A stretch of DNA of 64,000 bases from Pardosa pseudoannulata. Lineage: Eukaryota; Arthropoda; Arachnida; Araneae; Lycosidae. Where the stretch lies: NCBI GenBank assembly GCA_032207245.1, contig CM063510.1, positions 53,908,644 to 53,972,643 of the forward strand, in the 5' to 3' direction. The translations under genes were made by a program, and so were the position numbers. Positions 10,556-61,098 of this stretch are shown piece by piece (within the stretch, counting starts at the first letter, position 1; every line of letters begins with the position of its first letter). Below the pieces are notes generated by a model. It saw only the letters and a program-made list of their open reading frames with translations, searched no databases and had not been told where the DNA came from.

Positions 10556-11025
10556 TACCATTCATATATACCACCAAATAATCACTGTCCCTTTTGGGTT
10601 TCGAAATCAGAAGTGTGATACTGAAGGATGTTCTCAATGGAGTTAATTAATTGCTCAAAACAGACGCCCTTTTAATATAAAACACTTTTTATTATATTTA
10701 CGTATGCGAGATCTTTAAATGCACATAAAATGCCACATAGAAGAATTTATGGCGTAAATAATATTAACATATTAAAGCACAAAAGCAACTCAAGAGCCAT
10801 TTTTCTCGCATACGAAAGAACAGCTATGTTTTCACTAAATAAAATCGTTCGTTGCCACTCGCAACTTACAGAGAAAAAATAAAATAAAAAAGATAATATG
10901 TGGGTAGAACATCAATTTTAACAGACGATTTGACATTCTCCCACCTAAGTTAACTTTTATCTTAAAATTTAACTTACAACTAACTACACAACAATAACAT
11001 AATAGTAACAGTTCACAAGTCTAGT

Positions 11026-11325
11026 CCCCTATATAATAATAGCCTAAGTTATCTGTCCACGAATTTTTGAAGCGGTTGGAACTGGAATGGAAATAGGCTC
11101 CATATTGAATTCTTAATGAGTTAGGGTTAGCAAAATTTAAAGCGAGTAAAGTTTATTTTCTCCTTAACTATCGATCTGATTCTAAAATAAATTGGTATAA
11201 ATAAGCTTCATATCACAGCAAAAATATTGAAATTCACTCCTTCCCCCCTTTTCGAGAGTTTAATGCGATTATTTCAAGCCCCATTTTCCCCCGATTAAGA
11301 GCAGGCGATTAAATTTATCAATTTA
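11026..11325 (+). repeat. Dispersed repeat, copy 2
   Basis: Direct copy of 10324-10555 with about 90 extra bases between its two conserved blocks. The copies start about 700 bases apart. Confidence 0.75.
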
Positions 11326-11653
11326 TTATAGAATAAATAGATGAAAAAAAAACATTTTTCTATCATTATGACGTCATTCCTTTAACCATCTCATGTAATC
11401 ATTTCTTATTTTAAATTATTTAAATATCGTCTGCATTATTTTCATACGTTTTATCACTGAACTTATATATTACGTAATTAATTTTCTTTTATATTTCTCT
11501 TAAATAATAGATTAGGTACGTATGTGATAATTTAAAATTCAATCAACGATTATTTTTTTCTGCAAAATAATTCTCAGCCAAAAAAAACCCCATTTTTTTT
11601 TACCTGCCTCATAGGGTACTTTACAATTCTGGAAAATTAAAAATTTTACTGAT

Positions 11654-11680
11654 CCCGTCATATGACGGGCTATATGCTAG
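11654..11680 (+). mobile_element. Helitron-type 3' terminus
   Basis: A perfect 16-base palindrome (CCCGTCATATGACGGG, 11654-11669) is followed after 7 bases by CTAG (11677-11680) and then T. A short hairpin just upstream of CTRR with insertion before T is the Helitron 3' signature. The element body would lie to the left. I could not fix a 5' TC end. Confidence 0.5.
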
Positions 11681-12084
11681 TATATAGTATGTTAGGTATA
11701 ACTCTGCAAATTTTGTTGCTACATGACAGTACTATACTTGTATGTGAAGAGGAAGAAATCTCTGAAAAATTACAGATATAATATATAGAGGATTTCAAAT
11801 ATAAAAATTAAGGAACAATGTATTAAAGAGGTAGCATAATTATATTCTTTAAAAATAGTAAAACACATATTTGGTTTAGTACTATGCTCTTTTGAGCAAT
11901 GTTATATGGTCTCAGACTATCATTGTTATACTTAAGAATTTCTGCTCCTCAAACTCATAAATGACCCTCACTTTTTTTTTAAAGTCCTTTCTTGATTTAT
12001 GTTTTGAAAGCAGCTTAAAAGGTTTCAATCTGTTCAATTTTTGAGTCTAGTGGTTCACCATTACTGTAAATTTGGGATGTATTT

Positions 12085-12145
12085 ATTCTTAAGGGGGAAG
12101 AAATCCTTGTAAAAATTTAACAAGGATTTCATCCCCCTTAAGAAT
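12085..12145. repeat. Long perfect-type hairpin
   Basis: Arms of 26 bases (12085-12110 and 12120-12145) pair with one mismatch around a 9-base loop. Each arm contains a CTTAAGGGGG / CCCCCTTAAG core. Confidence 0.85.
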
Positions 12146-12943
12146 TCATATGCCAAGAAGGATGCAAATACAAATATTAACCCACATTTACAAATTTTTC
12201 ACAAATATTTAATACTGGAGAACAATTAGTAAGCATAACTAAAAAAGGGCCATTTTTTAAAAACAAATTGTCCTTAAAAAAAAAAAAAAAAAAAAAAAAT
12301 TCTACACAAAGTCTTTATCACATTTTTGGGTTACAGTCACAGGTTTTGTTAGTAGCTTTTAAATAGGCATAATTGTTTTCTCATTTGATTTAACTAAAAC
12401 AATCAAGCAATTTCAAAATAATCTCGGTTCTTTCCTTCTTGGGATATTTTGAGGTACTTGTTCCCAGATAAGCTATTGTAACATCTCTTAGGAATTCAAG
12501 AAGTTCTAAAACTTGTTCTGGACACAATACCTTTACAAATACAGTGTAAATAAAATTTCCATTCTGCACTTAAAGTCTTTGCGAAAGTTGAAAAGAATTT
12601 TAGTGTATATTTAGTGTATTCAGCTATTTAAGGTTGACCTAAAAGCTAAAAAGATATCTTAAACTTTAGATTTATGTTAGGGGAAAAAAAAAAAGCAATA
12701 AAGATCAGTTGATCTACATATAGAACGATGGCAACATGGGTTAAGAAACATTTCACAGGGATTTGAGTATATGCTACATCCTTTGTTATACTTTCAAACT
12801 AAACAGAAACGAGTAATGTGAAATAATTCAGTTTGATCTCCCCAGAATTATGGTGTTTACATAGGCCACAAACACCTCTGTAGTACTCACTAATGTTAAA
12901 CTACAAATAAATGTGCTTACTCCCTCAGAAATCCACTCCTTAA

Positions 12944-13208
12944 CACTAGATTGCCCAAGGCAGTCATTTTGACTTTTTAATTTCAATCAGAAAAACAATT
13001 ATGAAATATGACAATTTCTTTGAATTTGGTGACTTTTTCTATAACATAAGTGGGTTTATGAATAATTGTAGTTACTTCCGCCCTCCTTTATTATATATTA
13101 AAAATTAATTTTAAACAAATTTCTTTACATGTTATTTTTTTCACAATGCAGTCATTTTGACTGTTTTTGGGCAATATAGGTATACAAGAAATCTCGGGCA
13201 ATCTAGTG
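12944..13208. mobile_element. piggyBac-type MITE with TTAA target duplication
   Basis: The 265-bp element starts CACTAGATTGCCC and ends with the exact reverse complement (GGGCAATCTAGTG). It is flanked by TTAA at 12940-12943 and 13209-13212. A subterminal GCAGTCATTTTGACT is present near both ends in direct orientation. It has no transposase frame. TTAA duplication and a CAC-starting TIR are typical of piggyBac-like elements. Confidence 0.85.
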
Positions 13209-13212
13209 TTAA

Positions 13213-16200
13213 ACAGACAGCATATTCTCTCTGCATGGTGTCTTCCAAAAGTTCACCATAGGTCCTGGTTTAGCCTTATGTATATCAACCATATGGGCCC
13301 GGATCAGAGCTTGATTATCCTTATAATACAGAGGCTCCTGGTTGTTTGAGGTTCATGAATAGGGCGAGATTTACTCTCCTTGTTCCCTCTCTGCTCAGCT
13401 TAATTGTCTTAGTACATGGGGGTCTTTTGGATCTGGTGCAGGCTTTTCTACATTAGGGTGCTAAGTAACAACTATAAATATTCTAGGCTAAAACATTTGA
13501 TAAGTACTAAACCCAAATTTAAAATACAGTATCACATTCAAGAACAAAATCCCCCCCCCCCATCTGTTACAACTGAAAAATGACAGACCATTTTTGTGTA
13601 AATTATGTAAACATTTTAAGGGTACAATGAACTCCTAAAATTAATAAAACTTAAGGAAATATTAAACTTACTGTAAGTATATAACTTTTTAGTTGAAAAA
13701 ATGGTTAACATCTAGTTGTACAATTGTAATTGATAGTAATTTGCATGTTTTCATATCCCTGAAAATTTTAAAAATCTTCATGTATTCATTATGTGTGATA
13801 AAACAAATTTAAATTAAATTTTTCAAATTGATTACATCACATAAGAGCATAAAGATATCACCAATATTGAATTTGATAATGTTTTCTGAAGTTTTAATAA
13901 ATAAGATTATTTTCATTCGTATTTAAAAAAAACCTACATTAAACTTAGCATAAATACCAAATCTATGCAATGCTGTATTGGAAAATCACTAGAGCCAAAC
14001 CAAATTTATAATTAAACTACAGACGGATATTTACACATCTGTTTGAGCCCATTCAATTTTAAACCAAAGAATTAAAATTTTTACAAATTACTACAATATC
14101 CACAAATTTTTTTTTAGACTATCAATATGTCCAAAATATTGAACTCAAAACTATACATTTTAATGATAATTTTTAAGTTAGCAGGTATGTTAATCTCTCT
14201 TTTTTTTTTTAGGACTGTAATTTTAACAAAAAGTTTAGTTTTGAAAATGATGAGCATGAAATGAGGATAACATAGGAAATTGATGAGTGAGATATTGTGA
14301 ATTACTTAGAATATTAAATTATTTGACCACTAGATGCCATGTTCAAACAGATTTAATTTCTTTTTAACTAAAAACTTGCATCAAATGTTTCCATAGGATC
14401 AATTAAATTACCATTCACCGATATGGTATCACTTGTACAACAATTAAAATAACCTCTTTGAAGAAACAATTTTTATAAATGTGGAGACAAGTATTAAATT
14501 TTTAAGATGTTACTTCTGTTTAAGAACTGCATAATATCTGGAGTTTCACGCCTTAATTTTATGTCATTACTTTTATATCAAATCATTTCCCTCTCTTGTG
14601 GGAAAGAAGAGAAAAAAAAAATCTGGTTTTATAAGATGTTTTCAAGTTTATAGCCACCCTTTAATGTATCTCCCTCCCCCCACTTCACTGAATTTTAGAT
14701 ACTGAAGTTTATTTGTAACTCAAATTTCAGTTCATGACAAATTGTATTTCAAGATTCCAACCCTCAAAATATCATAGGCTGTTAAAACTCTTAATCTGGA
14801 GTACCACTTGTATTTTACAGACACTTTGAATTTCTTGAGATATGTGCAATTTCCAACACACTTTTTAAGATATGCATAAGTACAATGTATCTGTAAAGTA
14901 TAAAGTTGCCTTAATCTTTCAAGATTGTGTTATAAAATACAGAAAATGAGTTACACAAATTAGAAATATACCAATGCAATTTCAAAACTATTGTTATATT
15001 TGAACAAATATTTCAGTCTGCTATTGTTTAACAAAGTTTCTCAGTTTATGAAAACATAGCAGGTCATTTCACAATCAAGTTTTCAAGAGATAAAGAAACA
15101 ATTTTGAAAATTTTATTCTTGATTAAATAATATGTTAATAAAATTTTATATTTCAAATGGTACATAACAAAAAGTGCTAGGAAAAATATATCAAACAAAC
15201 CAATTAAAAATAAACAATGCTGTGATTGACTTCTTTAAAAAGGACTTAAAAAGGAAGTAACTTCATTTTTTGCAAATGTGTTTTCATCTTAAAAAATAAA
15301 ATACATCTAACACATGATCACAACTATCACAGCTGATACGTCATAGCTGAAACAAAGGGAAGTCCAGACTTTTTGTTTAGAATTATGGCAGCAAGTTAGA
15401 ATTTTGCATCAAGTCTACTTTCTTTGAAAAATTAACAATCTGCATTTGAAATACACAGTAGTAGGTCCCAGCTTGTTAAATTCACTGAGCAGAGATGCAG
15501 AATGCACAAGTTTTAATACACATTTGTTAAATATTCACAAAGCTTTTTTTCCCTTCAAGAATTAACCAACAACTTTACACAATACTCGTTTTTTTTATAT
15601 AAGATATTTTTTCCTTTATACAAAATAATTTAAACTGAACTCTCAACAGGTTTAGAGGAAAAAAAAATCCACACAAAAAAAGAAATCCAAAAGATACTGC
15701 TTTAAACTGGCCAAGTCAACTATTTCAAATTAAAGTGGTGCTTGTGGAAATATAAAAAACTACAAAAATTTCTTAGAATTGTTTTTACTCTTTCTCAAAT
15801 CAGGACAAACAATACACCAACATATAGCCATCGGATTGAAACGGACAACTCTCCACATGGCATACGAATTGAAGCAGATGATTCATGAAACCTATGTTCA
15901 TGCTGCACAGAAGTTACACCGATTTCTGGTATGACATGGCTTCATAGTTAATATTCCTCAAAATATATCAAAATATTTCAATTAAATTTGCAACAGAAGT
16001 CGAGATAACTTCCAGTTTAGAAAATAAAACTGAGGCTTATGATACAGTTATAGTTATGAAATGTTCACAAAGCAAGATGATCTGTCAGTCCATGCTAAGG
16101 AAATGCAAGCAGATTTGAGTTGTGCAACACCATAAGCAGTGATTTGACATGAAGCAATGATTTCCAGATATTGCAGCAAGTCTCCTGTGTTCCAAACCAA

Positions 16201-18063
16201 GCACTTCAATACAAAAACATTTGACCTAGCACTCCAAGGAAATGCATGTTTCTTTGGTATTGATCTAGATGCACACTTTAAACTGAGGTTAGATTATTTT
16301 TTTTAACTGTAGAAACAGACCAATTTATTTTTAAGTAAAAAAATAATCGAATTTGCCCTGCACTACAGATTTTGTTTTCCACAAAAGGTTAGAAAAAGCA
16401 CTGCATAACTATTGTTTCGAAATCATGCAGGTTATCTCCTCATTATAAAGGGAGCAGCTAAGTTCATTTGCTTCAACTATCATCTGTGTTCTCAGACTAT
16501 ATCTCTGCAGTGCAGGAGATATAAGCTAGTATCTATTTTCTTGTTGGTTGGAAATCTGCTTTTCTAGAGTCAATATGTACATACTGTATGATTACACACA
16601 GCATATGATCAGTACAATAGCAATAAGTTTACCATGCACATCACCATTCATTGTTACTCCCATTCTTATCAACAAGCATTTTAATATAATTTCACATACA
16701 CACGCAAATTACACTTCAAATGTCATATGATTTATCTTTGTAAGTACAAGTTAAGGAAAATAAATTGCTCCCCAGCAGGGAAAGAAAAAAAAAAAGTTCA
16801 TGTGGACCCTCCACGCTGCCGGAGTTTAAATAAAGCTTAAATGTACTCAAAAGAGGGGAAAAAAAAAATAATGATGGTTAACCTAAATGATGAAGTCTAG
16901 TTTTATTTGCAATGTTAGATCTAGTTTTTATAGCTCTAAGCTGTGGAGGAGAAAGAAAAATAAAGAAACTAATATTAACTTAAAAAAGATAAACAAAAAG
17001 AGAAGAAATAAGCCACAACCTAGAACTTTTTATCATACAAGTGTGAAGATTTAGATGTGTGTATCTGTAGATATTTTCAATATATAATTTTCACAAAAGA
17101 GTATCCCCACACTGAATTAAGGCATATAGTATCACATAAGGGTCTCTAAAACCCTAAGGGGAGGGGAAAATAATGAGAAGTCCGACACAGATATACGCAA
17201 ACAATAACAAATTTACATTGTAAAGTCTTCATTATTTTGGCTTCCATTTTTTGATTTCACAATATGCCGATGCAACAAATGCATAATAAATTTAGACTAG
17301 AAATTATAACACAAATGTAAGCATGCGACATATATTATGTAATAGCCGCAAGTTGAATCCAGCATACTGAATGCCTTTAATACCATGTATACACTGCTAT
17401 ATTTGCCGATATATAGTAGTCACATTAATTTTATAATGGTTACAGTAACAAAACTCAACATCAGATAGAGATATGTGCCAAAATTAATATACCAATTAAA
17501 TTCTGTGTCAAACATTGGTATACAGCTTTTTTTTCCTTTTTATTTTTTAAGCAGTGCTTTCAACTTTTCGTTCAGCACCACTTACATAATGGAAGCTCCT
17601 GCAATAACTTAGGGCTGACAAGTATATTTTGTTTTTATCCAATGTTTGTTATATATTGCATCACAAGCATAGTGAATGCAACACACTCCTGAGCTTGTGT
17701 CCATGCTATAATAATCTCATCAAGTATCTTACATGGAGGCACCTGATAAGGAAAATAATTTCTCCCAAGCCATATGTACATTTGCATTGACACACTGTTG
17801 GGCTTTGCTGACATACTGACAGTAGCACCTTGATAACCTTCTCAATGCCGATGTCGAAAACCCAGTGAAGAGGTGGTCATCAATTCCAACTACATGAAAC
17901 ATGGACCAACAGCTGTGCAAGCAAATAATCCCACAGGAAGTTAAATAGCAAGCTATGTAATTCACTTGTGAGGCAATAAGTTTATTTAGAAGTTGACAAA
18001 CCAAATCACAATTATGTTGCATAATGAAGAACCCCAGAGACATCCAGGGGTTAAATAGTAGTC
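13213..18063 (-). other. Non-coding; includes LARP4 3' UTR of unknown length
   Basis: No coding frame or transposon end was recognised. AATAAA on the minus strand occurs at 17981-17986 and 17539-17544, about 80 and 520 bases after the LARP4 stop. Either could be the poly(A) signal, and many others occur further left. The rest is AT-rich sequence with short homopolymers. Confidence 0.5.
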
Positions 18064-56102
<38,039 letters not shown>

Positions 56103-56423
56103 CTGAAGTGAAGAAAATCAAATTATTAGATACAAGGGAAAAATCAAGCGATGAGAAAAAGTTTTCACAAGTTAACGTACTGATGACGATCAGAAGTTAA
56201 AATATTTAAACAAACGAATAATTGTGCAAAAGAACTGTGTGTATTTGTGCAAAGTAAGATCCTACTCATCAAAGCTTTTTCGTTTCTGCTTAATTTTATA
56301 CAAGTTGTTTGTAATTGTAATTATCTTCAGATATATAAACTTGTAAATTCAAGACAAATATACTTATTATAACTATTTTCATTAAAAAAACATCTTATAA
56401 AGTCGAATTATAGTAATATATCT

Positions 56424-56600
56424 CGGTAATATAGCTCAGTTGATCTCATTATCGGAAGATTGTAGTTGATCGGAAGACTGAGTTCAACGATTGAGGCAGC
56501 CAAATATCCGCAGTATTCATTAATGGCGACTAGCGCGGATAATTTAGGTTCGGGGTCGTGAAGTCTTCAAAGTTCCAAACAGTAACTCTAGAAGTGGTAG
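56424..56600 (+). mobile_element. Candidate tRNA-derived SINE relic
   Basis: An A-box-like TAGCTCAGTTG (56432-56442) and a B-box-like AGTTCAACGATT (about 56481) are spaced about as in a tRNA-derived head. GC-richer unknown sequence continues to about 56780. Short frames on the minus strand there resemble no protein I know. Confidence 0.35.
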
Positions 56601-57258
56601 ACCAAGCCTTGAGGTTCTCTGCTAAGCCCTGCTTCTTCACTTCCAAGTGCCCAGCAGAGACAATGTTGTTCACGTCCGTACCATTCATTAAGTTTTATGT
56701 GTTCCTTGGGTGGTGCTGTTGAGTTTTGTTTTGTAAAAACCTCCAATATTGCGCCCAAACTGGCAACTTGCTGTAAAACCGCCACATTAAGAATTGTTGT
56801 TTTTTATGTTTGTAATATAGAGGGTGTAAAATGAGAGAACGTGTTCGACTCTTCGTTTCGAGAAGGTGACTGAGTATTCGTTTGAGAATAAAAGTTTAAT
56901 TTAAGAGCTACAATCCATCATTTATTTTGTGATAATCATTACTAATTAAGAACCAACGACTAAGCCTCTTCAGGTGCTAAATAATAATAGCTTTGCAGTT
57001 GTGTTTAGCTTTAAGATAGCTGACTGCATTGTCAGCAGCATTAAAAATTTTTTTTGAGCACTACTCACAATTTTTTATAGCACCTGCTTATATAGCCCGT
57101 TGAAAATAAACTAAACAATAATAAACCAACAAGTAGTACAGAATAATACATGGGTATATTTCTCCCTCTTTTTTTATGCATATTATCTTAGATGTCAAAG
57201 TATGTGGGATGCATTACGAATCAGAGGAAACAAATAAGGTTCTAAACCCAATTTAAGT

Positions 57259-58010
57259 CAGGGTTTCGAACCGGATAAAAAAACGCTTTTTTGTCGAAAC
57301 GAAAACTGGAACTGAACCCAAAATAAATATCGGTTTATTTCGGTTCGTTATTCCTTCAGTCATTTTGTTACTGTAACCACCTTAGCAATATGTAATAATC
57401 TACCATGTCTACTAGTACCATTATGTGATTTGTTGTTACCCTTTGGCAACGGTGGCAAACAGTAGAAATGTTGTCGTGGTGTTAAAATAAAGGAGTTAGA
57501 TGTTCTATAATGATGTGTACTCCATGTTTTCGACGTTTATAAATATTTTTTAATTTAACGCCAATCATATAATTATGTCATTAGATTATATTGCTTCTCG
57601 ATTTCCTGTTTTGATGTTCACTAGTACTTTCCTGTTTCAGGTTCGCATGAAACTACTTGTAGAAAGAATATTTAATTCGATTGAATGTTCATTTGTCAAA
57701 TGCGATTTTGATAATGAATAACAATGCCACGGTTCGCCGTTCTCTGCTTACCACTCGTAAAGTACATGCTGGTTAATTGCATAAATACACATAATGTACT
57801 ATTAAAAAAAGTAAATCTTCCAAATCGATGGAATGACTTATTTTTTTTTTATGATAGAATAATATTTTTAATACAAATAAAAACATACATAAAATAAAAT
57901 TATTCATTTGGAAGGGAACCGAAAACTTATTTTTAGCGGAACAAAACTGGAACTGAAACCATATCTTTTGAGTTTAACTGAAAAGAAAAAAATTATGGTT
58001 TGAAGCCCTA
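57259..58010. mobile_element. hAT-type non-autonomous element with 8-bp target duplication
   Basis: It starts CAGGGTTTCGAACC and ends GGTTTGAAGCCCTA, inverted repeats with three mismatches in 14. It is flanked by ATTTAAGT (57251-57258) and ATTTAAAT (58011-58018), a 7-of-8 match. AAAACTGGAACTGAA occurs near both ends. It has no transposase. The 8-bp duplication and TIR form fit hAT. Confidence 0.8.
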
Positions 58011-58599
58011 ATTTAAATCAAACATTATAACCCAATACTCACTCAATTTAAGAGCTACTTCTGGAGCAAAATCTGCAGTTAGACACAAGACGAGCATTGT
58101 TGTCTCGGTAAGCAACCCCCCCCCTACCAATACTTTTATAGTATTCATTTATATTTTCTAGATTCAAGTATTCAAAATACATATTTTCAGATCATGTTTA
58201 TTTTTTTTCGCTTTATTTCAGGTGGTTTTGCAGTTTTTATATTCTGCTACCTTAGGCTATGGCACTCCCCCCTCCTAAATTAAAAAATTTTCGGCTACAA
58301 CAACAAACACTTAAATAGGTATTTAAGATTAAAAATTTCTGTTCTTTTATTTTAAATTTCTGATACTATTAAAGATGATATATAACTAGTTAATCTTTGA
58401 AGAAGGGAAGCTTTTAAAATATCACTACACACAAACAAGTATACTGATATTTTTATCCTAAAAATTAACCAACGTAATTATGTCTATCTTGAATTAATTT
58501 TCGGTTTCGATTTTATCTTTTCTAGCAACCTTAGCGAATGTCTTTGTTTCCCCGGTGGATTCCTTTCGATTTCATAAGTAACTAAAAGAATATTTTGAC

Positions 58600-58790
58600 G
58601 CTTAAACTACGTCATCAGCATGTGACTTGTAAGTAATTTCTGATTGGTTGGCACAGACAACTATATAACTACGATGTACAGGTTTTGTGAACAGTCTTCG
58701 TCAGAGTTCATGCCTGAATAAACTATGACAGTCTGATCAAATCATTCCATTTCTGTTTTACTCATCTACGTTTCCAAGATTGCAGGCTGA
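58600..58790 (+). promoter_or_regulatory. Plus-strand promoter-like segment, possibly a solo LTR
   Basis: A CCAAT-type GATTGGTTGG (about 58650), a TATATAA (58664), a likely start site about 30 bases on (TCAGAGTT) and an AATAAA near 58717 lie in compact order, as in small LTRs. No target duplication or coding region was found. Confidence 0.3.
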
Positions 58791-58795
58791 CTTAC

Positions 58796-58834
58796 CATCT
58801 CGGAACTCCATTTGAGATGAGGCAAAAACCTCAT
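58796..58834 (-). CDS. LARP4: Candidate LARP4 first coding exon
   Basis: A near-consensus donor (GAGATG/GTAAGTCAG) ends here. An ATG at 58832-58834 opens 13 codons (MRFLPHLKWSSEM) that continue in phase into VKPSNQ of the 55955-56102 exon, with an in-frame stop upstream. CpG-rich sequence at 58950-59050 could be the promoter. Against it, several earlier ATGs exist, part of the exon is a hairpin arm, and transposon-like sequence is near. Confidence 0.3.
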
Positions 58835-59106
58835 CTCATATATATGTGATAAAAGAACATCACGCACATTTCACAAAACAGGAACATTTAATATCGAAGC
58901 ACAAAAACAATTAAACGATTAGATACAATCATCATAAAAATTAACATCGTCGCTTTCGATTTCAGTTTAAAGCCAACGCGTTGTTGTACATCATTCTGTC
59001 TGTCTCTAACGGCTGTCGCGCGAGCTTCTTTGGCGTTGCCATTCATGGTTTGTAAAAGTCATCTAGTCCATGGAATTGAGTTCTGCTAATGCTGCGCCTT
59101 TACACT

Positions 59107-59124
59107 TATATATATATATATACA

Positions 59125-59188
<64 letters not shown>
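59107..59188. repeat. (TA)n microsatellite
   Basis: About 80 bases of TA, with a TACACTTA unit near the left end. Confidence 0.95.
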
Positions 59189-59190
<2 letters not shown>

Positions 59191-59676
59191 AACTTTTATA
59201 TACTAAACGATAATTAAACAATAAGAACTGTCACATACGCGCACACGTATGATAAAAACAAATATTTCATTCGTCAGTTGAAAAACCCGTTGCGGATAGT
59301 CATAAAGAGAAATTTCCCGTACCCGAAACTCAAAAGTACGTACTTTTATGGCCACTGTGCATGAGAATAAAAAAGTAAGCTCCTTGAATACCAAAAATAA
59401 GGGATTTTAAAAAAACTTTTTATGGTGCTCTTAAAACAGACACAGCAAAGAAATTCTGAAAGATTTTTAAAGACTTTAAAGCACTTTAGAACAGTGAGAT
59501 GGGGGAATTGAGATAATGACTTGAGACCATATGATGACAGGCTATGTTTAGTTAGGACTCAGTCCTGGAAAACAAATTTTTATTAAAGAGCAATAGTGCT
59601 TCAAGCACTTAACTACTAAATGTGATGGGAGCGCTTACTGTTTTTTCTCATTCTACAGATTATATCGTAATTTTTT

Positions 59677-60163
59677 AATATATTTTGATTACATATGGGA
59701 ACTCCATATCTCCAATTAGGCAAAAAAGGAAAAAAATTGTTGACTTTCAGATTCTTGTTCAAAATTATGCCTTAATATGTCTAGAATCTTCCATTCAAAT
59801 TTGTTGACATATTTAATGATTTACGGTTCATTTTTGTAATCCAACTTTTCGTTTTCCCTTCAAAGCCCGCTTATTTCCCAGTCTACGGTCAGATAAGAAT
59901 GTATAAGACATAGTACTTTTTCGTGACTTAATTCTTCATTAGATAAATTTTTTATTAATTTTTCAAGCTTTGTTCGTTTAGAACTAATATTTAAAAATTC
60001 TTAAAATAAAGCACGAATATTTAATTGGGTTATTTTTGCATGAAAATAAGCTATTTAGAAAAACTTATAAAACTCAAATTCTTAATGTAGGGTATAACAT
60101 AAATCTTTTCGAAGTCAAGATTTTGCGAATTTTATTGTATTAAGGTGAAAGGATAAATTTTTG
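59677..60163 (+). repeat. Tandem duplication, unit 1
   Basis: About 490 bases repeated directly at 60168. Shared text includes TATGTCTAGAATCTTCCATT and CAAGCTTTGTTCGTTTAGAA. Confidence 0.9.
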
Positions 60164-60167
60164 AATA

Positions 60168-60212
60168 AATATATTTTGATTTTATATGGGAACTCCGTAC
60201 CTACAATTAGGC

Positions 60213-60262
<50 letters not shown>

Positions 60263-60675
60263 TTGAATTCCAGATTCTTATTCAAAATTATTCCTTAATA
60301 TGTCTAGAATCTTCCATTCAAACTTGTTGACATATTTAATGATTTGCAGTTCATTTTTGTAACCCAACTTTCCGTTTTCCCTTCAAATCTCGCTTATTTC
60401 CTAATCTACGGTCAGATATGAATGTATAAGACATAGTAATTTTTCATGACTTAAATCTTCATTAGATAATTTTTTTAAAAATTTTTCAAGCTTTGTTCGT
60501 TTAGAACTAATATTTAAAAATTCTTAAAATAACGCACGAATATTTAATTGAGTTATTTTTGCATGAAAATAAGCTATTTAGAAAAACTCAAATTCTTAAT
60601 TTATGGTATCACATAAATCTTTCCGAAATCATGATTTTGAGAATTTTACTGTATTAAGGTGAAAGGATAAATTTA
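60168..60675 (+). repeat. Tandem duplication, unit 2
   Basis: Copy of 59677-60163 with scattered changes and an A run of about 46 (60214-60259) where unit 1 has a short A-rich stretch. Confidence 0.9.
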
Positions 60676-60745
60676 AGTGGAAAAGAATTTGTACTCTTAA
60701 AAACCACGAAAACCTACAAAAGCCAGGATAAGGGCAAAAATTCTA

Positions 60746-61044
60746 ATGTAGCCTCCACACTATGGCCAATTGTTCACCACTTCCTGATGGTGACCTTGAA
60801 GATGGTTCAAGGGTTGTATCCATACCCTGGGCCACTAAATTAGCCGAACGCTTGAATTCGTCCATAGGGTCTACTGCGTACTTTAGTTGCGCACCTGGCT
60901 GTTTTTGATCTTTGGAGAAAAACCGCCTCCGAAGCCATCGCCCGTCAAGGCTATTTTATCATCTGCCACCATCGACCACGATAAGCCATACCCCCTCCAG
61001 ATGGTGGTAATGGCTTTCAGTGGACTATAGTGTGGAGGGGCCTT
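60746..61044 (-). mobile_element. TIR element (MITE), copy 3, inverted
   Basis: Reverse-complement relative of 52821-53104 and 53716-54016, with both terminal repeats retained. Confidence 0.85.
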
Positions 61045-61098
61045 AATAAACATATATAGGGCTCAAACACCATACTTAGGGGGGAAAAATCAGCAATC

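Noticed and set aside
56588..56785. 65-codon minus-strand frame beginning MAVLQQVASLG, faintly like the start of vertebrate LARP4
   Set aside because: It has no PAM2 continuation or fitting splice phase into the 55955-56102 exon. A different frame in the same stretch looks equally protein-like, and the region appears repeat-derived.
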